This document shows, one piece after another, positions 54,846-64,000 of a stretch of DNA of 64,000 bases. How positions within the stretch are numbered: position 1 is the first letter of the stretch; each line of letters opens with the position of its first letter. The notes beneath the pieces were generated by a model that was not told where the DNA came from, did no database searches, and was given only the letters and a program-made list of their open reading frames with translations. The stretch lies in the NCBI GenBank assembly GCA_947044405.1, contig CAMRHE010000168.1, positions 964,501 to 1,028,500 on the forward strand, given 5' to 3'. The position numbers and the translations under genes are program-made. The DNA comes from Leptodactylus fallax (Eukaryota; Chordata; Amphibia; Anura; Leptodactylidae).

Positions 54846-55141
54846 TTAAAGTGTAACTAAACTTTTGGACAACTTTTGTAATACACTTTACTAACAAATT
54901 GTTTCTCCTTTCTGTGAAATACTGCATTTTTTCACTCTTTCCCTTGTTTCTGTATTGAAAGCTGTTTCTGCCTCTCACTGAATGTTACTGTGTAGAGGAG
55001 TACATTCTGTGTAAAATTTAGATAAAATTGGGGTGGAGGGTCACTTCAAACAGTTATATCTTGGACATTATAAAATGTACAAAGTTGCTTTTGGTATCAC
55101 ATGAGAGAAGAGAGAAAACACAGTCAGGATTAGAATATTTA
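54846..55141. repeat. TTAA MITE, left half
   Basis: TTAA at 54846-54849, then agtgtaactaaacttttgg. Palindromic with 60538-60821; split by the DIRS element after ...gaatattta. Confidence 0.85.
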
Positions 55142-55489
55142 TTTCTCGCTTAATTCACTGGGGGACACAGTACCATAGGTATAGACCTGGTCACTCCTCC
55201 AGGCTATACCCTGCCACAGCCACTGTGCGTGAATCAGTTTGAACCTAGTGTCCATAGGAGGCAGACATGACCTGACTCAGGTCTTCTGTCTTACATCGTC
55301 GTAGTTATACCCTCCTGCGGGCGCAGTGCTCTTCTGAGCACCTCGCTGGTCACCCAGTCCCCACTGACCGCTTGCCGCATCGGCGGCTGGATTACCGGTG
55401 ACCCCACTCCCACGTGCGAGGTCAACCTTGGGGGTGACCCTGCAACGCCTGAAGACACCTGTCAGGTGAGTATGAGAAGAGTAGAAGAC

Positions 55490-57500
55490 AGGTGAGTATG
55501 AAAGTTACCTCAGCCCCTCTCCTCCTCCACCTCAGGCCTCACAGCCCCTCAGTGCCTCTCCCAGGGGGAAAATAGCATGGGTCCTGTTTAGTGGGGCATC
55601 ACAGGGACCCCCAGAGCTGGGCCTTAAATTTGAGCTAATAAGCCCCTTTTTTTCTGGGTCGTTTTTGAGCCTTCTGGTCGCTCCTACCGAGCGGCCCCCA
55701 TCGGGTGGGGGGGGCACCCAGTTCCCCCCCCTTCGTGTGGGGACCCCCTTTTTTGGCCCCCCGGTACCTTTCCAAGGTCTCCGTCGGGCCTTCCAGAGTT
55801 CGCGGCCACGCCTCCACGCCGATGGTGCCTCGCGGCCAGTCGCATTTCTATGCGAGTCCGAGACCTGGCCGGGAGCTAGGCCGCAACTAGGCCCGCCCTT
55901 TCCCAGGCTTTTCTGGCATCCAGACTCCGCCTGGGGCCTTCCATTGTCCTGACAAGCTATCCAGCCTGCCCAATAGCTACTGAACCTGTATTACCAAGGG
56001 AAGGGCTTTGCTCTCCTCAGAATCACTTTTTATTTGCTTCTTGTCTTTTTGACTTGCTGGAACAGCGGGGATTCCTCTGACTCTCCTCACAGCTCCCTGG
56101 GAGACATTGCACCTGCGGAGCCCTCTCTGCAGCAGTTGGTGAGCGGCCATCTCCTGCGATCTGGTAGGCTATCCCCCTGGGTTACCCCTAATTTCCATTG
56201 GCCCCCTCTGCTTTGTCACTCACCCTCCGGCCCCTCTGGTTCCGTCACGTTTTTATACGTGTGCCCGCTGTATCAAAGACAGTTACTGTGCGGACAGCCT
56301 GAGCCCATCTGCTCGCTCTGCCTTCCGCCTCAGCTAGTCAGGAACCTCTTGGCCCTTCTCCGGTTCATCCATCCCCGGATTGGGCGGCCTCCCTCACCTT
56401 AGCCATGGTGTCCTTACCAGACTTAACTAGTCAGTGCTGGAAACTTGGAATGGCTGCTTTCCCAGATTGCCGCTCAGTCAGCGGCTTCTAGGGATCTCCC
56501 TGGACACCCTCATAGTTCCCGTCGCAGCTCCAAGAGCCATCCCCTCAAAAGGACCAGGAAGGTTCATCTATATCTGCTGCTACGCGGCAGCTCATCCATG
56601 CGGTAGAGATACCCTACAGATCTCTGAGGACCCAGACCCATCCTCTCAAGTGGACATCTCCTTCTGCCACTGGGTGTTTGATCACATCTTGAGAGCACAG
56701 TGGCTTCTCCCTGGACCATCCTTTGTCTTCCACTAGGAAGTCAGACATCCCTTCCTTCCCCTGACCTGTGTGTCTCCAAGTGGAAGGTGAGCTCGGGAAG
56801 TTCTGCCAGGCTATGCTGTGACACATGTCTCTAGCTCTCCCTGGCTGGCAATGATGAACATCCAAGGTAAAGGAAGAAAGTTGCTCCAGTTGTGCAATCG
56901 GTACTTATAAATCAATAACTAGTGAGCGCAAGCTGGCCTATCTTGAGATCTTGTCAGCGAGCCGCGGTGGATCCCGTGATAGCTAGGGTCTCCAAGGCCT
57001 CTATTCTGCCTTCGGCAGACTCTGCCTCTCTCAGTGATCCCTCAGAGTGAGATCGGATCGCTTCTGTTGTATTGTTTGCAATGTAGAACTGATCATTGCA
57101 TTGTCCTAAATGCTGAGTGTTTTATTGCTGCAAGAAGCTGGCTTCCCTCGCCAGGGTGGCTTTCGTAGTGGCTGGCTTCTCCCTGCGGCCATCCGCCATA
57201 CCATTTGGTTTCGTTTGTGGAATACTGAGTCCGCCTCCAAGAAGGCGAACGTGGTCCTTCTCCCTTTCCAGGTCGACCTGGGCTGAATTTTTGTTAAACG
57301 CGTCGAGAAGCTTATCCCTGAGGCCACGAGGGAATAAATTCTTCCTCCCTCAGAGGCGTCCTACGTGTCAGCCGTTCTGCTGTTCAAGAAAGCTTCTTTC
57401 GAGTCCAGACCCCCTGGCGGTCCTGCAACAAGTCATCCATGCCTTCTTCATCCAAGCCCTCCTCGGAATGAAGTTTTTTCCCCTCTCTGAGCCTCTCAAG
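55490..57500 (+). pseudogene. DIRS gag-like region, unrecognisable in detail
   Basis: The position where DIRS gag is expected. Proline/serine-rich frames (55665-55952, 56034-56402, 57117-57752) are interrupted by stops. No motif that I can name. Confidence 0.4.
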
Positions 57501-57539
57501 TGGCGGGACATCTGGGTGTCGTCCGGCTACTCCAGCTTT

Positions 57540-58760
57540 CGCCAGAGTCTCTTTGCCTTCCCTACGTCGGACAATCCAGGCTGTCTCCAATCTACAGCGG
57601 CAGGGAGTCAGTGTCCCCGTTCCCGCTTCAGAGTGTATCCTGGGTTACTATTCCTACCTGTTCTCCATTCCCAAGAAGGACAGCTTCCTTCGTCCCATCA
57701 TGGACCTGAAAGGGCTCAACAGGTTCATCCATGTCTGCAAGTTCCGCTGTAGTCTATGCAATCTGTGGTGGCATCCCAGGAGATGGGCTAATTCTTCGTC
57801 CAACTACATCACCGTGCTGTGCCGTCAGCGGTTTCTTCGTTTTGCGGTAGATCCTTGACCTTTCCAGTTGTCGCTCTCCCCTTCGGGCTGGCCTCTGCCC
57901 TCTGGGTTTTTTCCTCGGTGATGGCATCTCTCATGGCCATCTTCTGCACCAGAGGTGTTGCCGTGTTTCCAGACTTGGACAACCTCCTGGTGAAGTCCCT
58001 CCAGGTCAGACAATCTCACCTTGGTCCGGCTTCGCCCGTTCGGCTGGCTCATCAATGAGGAAAGGTCTTGTCTCGTGCCCTCTAAGCACATGGAATCCGG
58101 GACGTGATCCGCTACACGCTCCAGGGCGTGATTCTCCTCCTGGAGACCAAGATCCTGAGGTCCGATGTGTCCCACCTTCAGAAGTACTCTCCTTGCTCTC
58201 TTTGTTTCGGCATGTGGGTCTTGCGCATGATGGCCTCGACCTTCTAGGCTGTACCTTTCATTCACTTACTCTGTCGTCCTCTCCACTTGACGATTCTGGC
58301 CTGCTGGGACAAATCACCGGACAGCCTCAACTGCCTGGTTCTCTTTCCTCCTTTGTTTCGCCGAGAGATTCTTTGGTGTATCTCCTCCCCAGGAATTTCT
58401 CAGGGGAAGTCCTTCTTCCCCTCTGTTGGTAGGTGATTACCACTGACGCCAGTTTTCCCGGTTGGGAAGTGGTCCTCGATGCTTTGACTGTCCAAGTCCG
58501 ATTCCTCCCTCCGGTTCAACCTGCTGGAACGCAGGGCTATCTTATTTGCCCTGTCTCCTTGGCCCTCTCTTCTCCAAGGACATCTGGTCACAGTCCAGAC
58601 TGACCATTCCTCCATGGTCGCCTACTTGAACCCTCAACGGGGCACCAGGAGCCATGAGGCCTTAGTAGAAGCCTCACAATCTCTTCCTTGGGTGGAGCAC
58701 CGCATTCCAGCTCTTTCGGTGGTCAACCTTTTTCTGGCGTGGATCACTAGGTGGCAGACT
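57540..58760 (+). pseudogene. DIRS reverse transcriptase and RNase H, broken
   Basis: RT: GYYSYLFSIPKKDSFLRPIMDLKGLNRFIHV at about 57640-57740, then FPVVALPFGLASALWVFSSVMASLMAIF and VFPDLDNLLVKS near 57860-58000, where the catalytic YLDD is DLDN (changed). RNase H: VITTDASFPGWEVVLD near 58435-58480. The frame shifts several times. Inactive. Confidence 0.88.
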
Positions 58761-59189
58761 ACTTGAGTCAAGAAAATATTGCTCCGGGTGAGGGTCGCTT
58801 TATCAGCAGATCTTCCTTCAACTGTGCTCCTGCTGTGGCGTGACAGACGTTGACCTTTTTCGCCTCCGCCAGAACCACAAGGTCCCCAGCTAAATTGCCA
58901 GGTCTCTGGATCATCGAGCCATCACCACTGATGCTTTTGTGAGTTCGGATTTTCGCTTCCTCTTCTCCCTCGGGTTCACCAGAATCTCAAGACCAAGGGG
59001 CTTCAAGCTATCCTGGTGTCACCAGATTGGCCCTGCTTGGCCTGGTACCTAGACCTCATGTTCCTGTTAGCGGATGCTCCTTGGCCTCTTTCTCTGCTGG
59101 TCGACCTTCTGTCTCAAGGACCGCTGTTCCACCCCACCTTGACTCAGCTGCATTCACGGCGCGGATGTTGAATCCAAGGTTTGAGGCGT

Positions 59190-60135
59190 CGTGGGTTTTT
59201 CGGAGTTTGCTATCCTACCATACTCAAGGCCTGGAAATTCCATATAGCTTAGATCTACCATCAAACGTGGACGGCTTACGTCCACCATTGGGAGAGTAAC
59301 GATTCTCATCGGATCTTCCCCAGTCTGGTCTGGATCAAGGTCTTAGTCTTTTTCCCTTCAAAGACTTTCCTACAGGAGTGCCGCTCTGTGCTCCTTTTGG
59401 AACCCTTGAATCTGTGGGATCTTAACCTCGTCTTTAAGGTGCTTCAGGTTCCCCCCTTCGAGTCTTTGATATCCCTTTTTGTCTTCTGTCCTGGTAGATC
59501 GAGTTCCTGGTGGCCATTACCTCCATCCGCAGGGGTCCCGAATTGGCTGCCCTTTTTGGCAGCCTCCCTTTCTGGTCCTTCACAAGGTTAAGGTTGTCCT
59601 CAATCTGCCACCATCTTTTTTTTTTTTTTCTAGGGTGGTTTTCCTCCTTCCACATTGAGGACTTGGTCTTGCCCTCTTTCTGCTCGGTCCCCAGGCATCC
59701 ATGTGAGTGCTTTCTCTTCCCTGCCCAGTTGTTGCCTGGGTGATTTGCGTCTATATTGTCCCTCTCTGATCCTTTCTGTTGTTCGGATGCTTTGCTCGTT
59801 CTCCCTGAGTGCCCTTGCAATGACCTGCCTGCTTCCAGAGCTTCCATCTTCCGATGGCTTTGGTCTCAGATTAGGGAGACCTATCGGTTTAAGGGTAGGG
59901 CTCTGCCTTTCCGTGTGACGGCTCTCTCATCTAGAGCTGTTGGAGCTCCCTGGGCCTTCATCATCAGGCTTCTGCTTCCCAGGTCTGTAAGTCTTCCACT
60001 GGGTCTCCATCCTCTTTCTCTAAGTTTCACCAGATTCATTCTGTGGCCTCTGCTGATGCCAGTTTGGGTTGTAAGTTTCTGCAAGAGGCTGAGCGCTAAA
60101 GGTTTACATGGCCGTGTTATTCCCACCCTCTGAGA
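59190..60135 (+). pseudogene. DIRS tyrosine recombinase, broken
   Basis: Reads ILKAWKFHI and HQTWTAYVHH near 59220-59290 (N-terminal SAM-like part), VAITSIRRGPELAALFG near 59505-59560 (first catalytic Arg region), then FRWLWSQIRETYRFKG and VTALSSRAVGAPWAF near 59845-59960 (expected H-x-x-R; His changed), and the FTRF region near 60025. This enzyme would integrate circular cDNA by recombination; multiple frameshifts make it dead. Confidence 0.85.
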
Positions 60136-60156
60136 CTGCTTTAGGACATCCCATGA

Positions 60157-60247
60157 TGCTGTGTCCCCCAGTGAAATAAGCGAGAAAATGGGATTTTTGT
60201 ACTCACTGTAAAATCTTGTTCTCGTTGTATTCACTGGGGGACACAGA
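60157..60247. other. DIRS internal complementary region
   Basis: Two opposed copies of the terminal cactgggggacacag motif 60 bp apart, complementary to the outer ends of the element. Confidence 0.85.
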
Positions 60248-60537
60248 TCCCTCCCTTGTTTTTCAGTGTTGTTCCTGCCTGAGCTCTGTTGGTTCCTTTT
60301 CGGGTTCAGGCATTGTTGATGGTTTTTGGTTCCATGTTCCTTTGTGTCTCTCTCCTACTGTTACGGTACAAACTGATTCATGCACAGTGGCTGTGGCAGG
60401 GTATAGCCTGGAGACGGAGCCAACAGCTTTCTTTTGCCTAGTGTCTGTCTCCTAGTGACCAGGTCTATACCCATGGTGCTGTGTCCCCCAGTGAATACAA
60501 CGAGAAAAGGATTTTACGGTGAGTACAAAAGTCCCAT

Positions 60538-60825
60538 TATGCAGCTGTATAATATATGTGATATAAAAATCCCAATCCTGTGTTTTCCTCCCCCCTCATT
60601 TTCTCTACATTTTACACAGCCAATACTCCTGTACATCATACACAATAATATTCAATGAGAGGAAGAAACAGCTCTAAATACAGAAGTGATGGGAAGATTG
60701 AAAAAAAATGCAGGATTTCACAGAAAATAGCCAAAATTTGTTAATAAAGTGTATTACAAAATTTATTAATGACACAAATACTGACAGAATATCAAAACTT
60801 GTCCGAAAGTTTAGTTACACTTTAA
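60538..60825. repeat. TTAA MITE, right half
   Basis: Starts tatgcagctg and ends aagtttagttacact plus TTAA at 60822-60825. Inverse of 54846-55141. Confidence 0.85.
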
Positions 60826-61900
60826 GCTTATTACCTCTCTAAAGTTTCTGTAATAAGTATCTAATCAATGGGGGTTTGAAAGCTGGTACCCCCATTGATC
60901 AAGAGGACAGGTCCTTGATTTCCAATTATGATTGTCTGCCGCTCCACTAGGTGTTTTAAGCCATTGATAACAATGATTGTCTATTTTGTGCAAACTACAA
61001 GACAAGAAAAAGTACTAGTATTTGTTACTTTTAAAGAAGTAGATGGCCTAGTTATCTCTAGAGCCACTGTATAACTGTGCAGATAGTATGCCCCTGCCTA
61101 TACTGAGGTAGAAATGTTCATCCCATATGTAACCTGGGAGGTTACAATGCAAACTTCTCAATACTGTTCATGGGATCATTGAAAATAGCTATTACATATT
61201 AATTTGGAAAGCACTTTGCAAATCTGCTGGAAAGTGTGGTTCCTTTCACTGTAGTGACAAATTTCATATCAATCTGGACTGTAGAAAAAAAAATCTTCAC
61301 TTTACTAAATCCTTATACTATACAAATCCTAATAACTTGACAGCTTTTGTTCTTATACAGTTAGGATTGGTTTTCTAAGACTAGCATTGGCATACGGTGC
61401 TGCAAATGCGATTTGCATGTTTCTGGTACTTTCTCTTGAAATTGTATTTCACATACCCAAACACTGTTATCAGAGTTTCCTTGTGGTAGGTTATGCTAAT
61501 GTTCTGATAACTAATGCAATATATAAACATTGGGGGAGATTTATTAAAGCTTGCATAAAGTTTGATAAATTTGGAGCATCTATAAGTCTAACACTTCTGA
61601 GATGTTAATCCACTTTCTACGCTACCCACTCAATGGAGTGAGACTACAATAATTTTGTGCTCTTTTAGAAGGTCATGGTTGATAAATCTGCCGTAAAAAC
61701 AACTAGACAGGCTAACCACTCCTATTTCCCAGCAACTTTTCAAAAATGGAGTGTGCAGTATTAAGATGCAAAATCATTCACTGAGGTTGTGTACAAAAAA
61801 CAATAAAACTTAACATTTAATGATATCAGTTATATACTTAGGTCCATCAGGGACTGGAAACCGCAGTCTTAACTGCATCTTTGTTATTTTCCAATGAGTC
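60826..61900. other. outer MITE remainder, then non-coding sequence
   Basis: 60826-60940 (tctaatcaatgggggtttga, ggtacccccattgatc) fits the interior of a frog TTAA MITE. The rest has no coding frame or repeat that I recognise. Confidence 0.35.
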
Positions 61901-63130
61901 TTCAACTAGATATTTCAGATGTGTCGATCCAGGCGAAACGCATTGACTATAGTTGTTTACAGAAGCACAGATGCTATTCTGCCAGTCATTAGAGATCTTT
62001 TCATCTATTTATAGGAAGTTCACCTCCAATATTTAGGGGAGTAGGTAGCAGAATATAGAGTTTGGTTTATAGATAACTTTCTAGCCTAGTGCTGCACTTT
62101 ATGTGAAAGTATCTGAGCTACAGGCACCATATAAGTGCTAACTACAATATTTAGAGAGTTTAGGTGCTTGGCTCATTCTTTCTTTATAGGTGTGAAGGAG
62201 AAACAGTAGCATATATTGTTGGGTCTATTCCATATCCTGTAACCCAGTGCTACTTTTTTTCTCAGCAACATTGTTGCACTACTGGAACAACTAATGCGCT
62301 CATTATTACTATCTTTTAGAACGCTTTAGTGCCGTAAGACATTTAAAAACAGGGGAATCCACAATGATTTTTTCTGTGGCGGATTAGCGGTACATTCGTA
62401 GGCGATGTTCTTTGAGTGTATTTTCAACCCTGGGGACATATCTAGTCAATTGGATGCTCCATACTATAATAAGCATTATAAGGGAACAGAGGAGGATATC
62501 CATTGTAATTGACAAGCTTTGAGTGTCCTGCAGGGTTATATATACAAGACTGCACACCCGTTAGCAATTGCCTAATACCTAAAACCCCGCTATATCACTC
62601 TCCTCTGAGTTAACACAAAAATATTAGTTTTTCTCTTTTTGGAAGGCAGAGGGACACCTGTGCTCTAGCCATGACTGTTGATTTATTAATGTATCCATAA
62701 TATTTAGGAGACTTTCATTAGCCATTTTTTAATTAGCCCTTCATTATAAATTGAATTGAATGGTATAGGTCTTGGCATTATCTCCATCCAGAACATTACA
62801 CCATAAAAAATTTTTTCATGAGCACCACATTATTGTTTTTACATCTTTTTTGGCTGATTTTTAATTTCATATCATTAAACATTAAGTTTTATTGTTTTTT
62901 GTCCACAACCTCAGTGAATGATTTTTGATACGGTGGATAATTTGCCCTCAGTGACATTTGTAAAAATGCTAAATGTTTCAAGTTTTTGTGCAAATGATCT
63001 GAAAAAGCCACAAATCTCCATGTTATGACTTTCTTCCTCAAGAATTCTGGAGCCCAGGATTTGAGAAATTGACCCATTATCTATTTCTGGGTGACCAGCA
63101 CTGAGTTTGGTTCCCATTCCAAATGCAGGT
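61901..63130. other. non-coding, possible PLE terminal region
   Basis: At 61916-61941 cagatgtgtc, a short stem and cGAAACGC resemble a decayed hammerhead core. The sequence up to 63130 has no recognisable coding content; if this is a PLE terminal repeat it would fit the PLE 5' part at 63280. Confidence 0.3.
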
Positions 63131-63142
63131 ATTGTCAGGAAT

Positions 63143-63243
63143 GTTGCTGCTTTAAGGTTGCCGCATCAACATAGGGAAGCTTCCTGTTAGGAATTGTTGT
63201 TGCTTCTTTAAGGTTGCCATGACAACATAGGTAAGCTTCCTGT
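63143..63243. repeat. tandem duplication, two units of about 50 bp
   Basis: Two copies of tttaaggttgcc...acatagg.aagcttcctgt (from about 63143 and 63192), about 85 percent alike. Confidence 0.85.
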
Positions 63244-63279
63244 CCTAGACTTTCAGGCCTTAATCAATCAGTGTAAAAT

Positions 63280-63660
63280 ACATGAAGATAAAGAGTGGAT
63301 TACACGTATTGGTTCTATATTTGGAGAATGTACTATATATAAGTGATACTGAACCCAGTAATGTAAGGGAGTTGAAGCTTAAAATTCGTAAGCTTTTAAA
63401 AAAACACACAAAAGTGTGGTGGAATAAAGCCGCTTTAAAGAATTATCTACAAAAAGACATTATCTCTAGGGGTCTCCGTATTTCCCACTTTTGATAGTGA
63501 GGATTCTATATTTAGTACCAAGTAGGAGGAGACCCTCACCAAGTGTTCTCGTACTTTGATTGAGTTATTGATTGGAGCAGTTTGTAAGCAATTAGAACAG
63601 TTTGAAAAAGAAATAGATAATTTGAGAGAAAGGATTGCAGTGTATTGAACAATCAGTCAT
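63280..63660 (+). pseudogene. Penelope-like element, N-terminal part (decayed)
   Basis: Reads LKLKIRKLLKKHTKVWWNKAALKNYLQKDIISRGLRISHF at 63360-63494. It resembles the N-terminus of Neptune-type PLE proteins, where a WW-x-x-x-x-L-x-x-Y and IPRGLR block precedes RT. It is followed across stops by SSL-like helix sequence to 63650. RT itself is not present before the window end. Confidence 0.55.
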
Positions 63661-64000
63661 GGCATTTTTAAATTCTCAAATGGGAATAAAGAAACCAAAT
63701 TATATAAAATAAAAGTTTATTTAGTATAAAAAACTAGTATTAAAAGTTTTAAAAAACCTCTTTTCCTATTTACCCTGTAAAAATATATAAAGAAAAAAAA
63801 CAAACTATTTTTTGCTGCAGATGGAAAAGTACGAACTACTAATTAAATTGTGCCATTGCAAAAGGCAACTTATTCCACCAAAAAAAAAAAAGACCTCATA
63901 TGGGTTTGTCAATGGAAAAAAAAGTGATAATGTTTGGTAGGCAAGGATAAGAAAATGTACACAAAAAAGTGAAAATTTACTGTGGGGTTATTTAAAAAAC
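63661..64000. other. non-coding AT-rich sequence
   Basis: Long A- and T-runs, no frame and no recognised element. Confidence 0.4.

Larger units (their letters stand above)
55142..60537 (+). mobile_element. DIRS-type tyrosine-recombinase retrotransposon, decayed
   Basis: 5396 bp with inverted terminal repeats: left tttctcgctt...cactgggggacacag...ccacagccactgtgc (55142-55230), right its inverse (about 60370-60530). Near the right end, 60157-60247 holds both tgtgtcccccagtgaaataagcgag and ctcgttgtattcactgggggacacag, the internal complementary region that DIRS elements use to rejoin circular DNA. RT, RNase H and tyrosine recombinase fragments are in order on the plus strand. There is no target duplication, as expected. 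Confidence 0.93.

Noticed and set aside
55665..55952. Proline/glycine-rich frames 55665-55952 and 56034-56402 as host genes
   Set aside because: They lie within the DIRS element where gag is expected and are broken; no host domain.
61387..61608. 73-residue frame with hydrophobic segments as a small membrane protein
   Set aside because: No promoter, splice or family evidence; length is within chance for AT-rich DNA.

Overview
No tools were used; all calls come from reading the sequence and from remembered family motifs. The window looks like intergenic DNA from a vertebrate, most likely an anuran amphibian. It combines Penelope-like elements with a GIY-YIG domain, a DIRS tyrosine-recombinase element, BEL/Pao and Ty3/Gypsy LTR elements, several Tc1 lineages, L1- and L2-like LINEs, and many palindromic MITEs with TTAA or 8-bp target duplications. 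Almost every real coding region belongs to a mobile element. I see no host protein-coding exon, no tRNA or rRNA gene and no CRISPR array.

Layout. 1-540 is the tail of a Penelope-like element (PLE). 1959-2215 is a long DNA hairpin. 3250-3560 is single-copy-looking and rich in TAAT motifs. 3751-10917 is a nearly intact Ty3/Gypsy element with 978/979-bp LTRs and a TGGT target duplication, inserted in a MITE. 11938-12790 is an L2-like fragment and 12945-13720 a second PLE tail. Two solo LTRs follow: 15332-15829 (TATG duplication) and 17080-18053 (TTCAG duplication, inside a dead Tc1). 18465-19283 is a hAT-like fragment.

19384-31495 is a minus-strand L1-like LINE whose ORF2 is split by a whole minus-strand BEL/Pao element (21429-29020, GAGGT duplication). 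31785-37380 holds palindromic MITEs, a decayed Tc1 (33936-35202) and a hAT-type element (36221-37380, CCTTAGAG duplication). 38064-41640 is an L1 fragment interrupted by a 2.49-kb head-to-head double Tc1 (39041-41529). 41640-43500 is another Tc1, itself interrupted by a hAT-type element (41989-42885, AGACCACC duplication). 43936-47676 has two further Tc1 copies, an L1 fragment and a tRNA-like SINE. 48486-54360 has an anuran dispersed repeat interrupted by a 5'-truncated L1 and by a Tc1 with an open transposase frame (50755-52403), followed by a second Tc1 with an intact transposase (52727-54358). 54826-60940 is a three-level nest: a DIRS element inside a TTAA MITE inside another MITE. The window ends with the 5' part of a further PLE.

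The genes do not form one pathway. Each element carries its own machinery: gag-protease-RT-RNase H-integrase for the LTR elements, ORF1/EN-RT for L1, a DD34E transposase for Tc1, RT plus tyrosine recombinase for DIRS, RT plus GIY-YIG for the PLEs. The most informative features are the insertion junctions, which give a relative order of events, and several elements that look young: the Gypsy, the BEL and two Tc1 copies.
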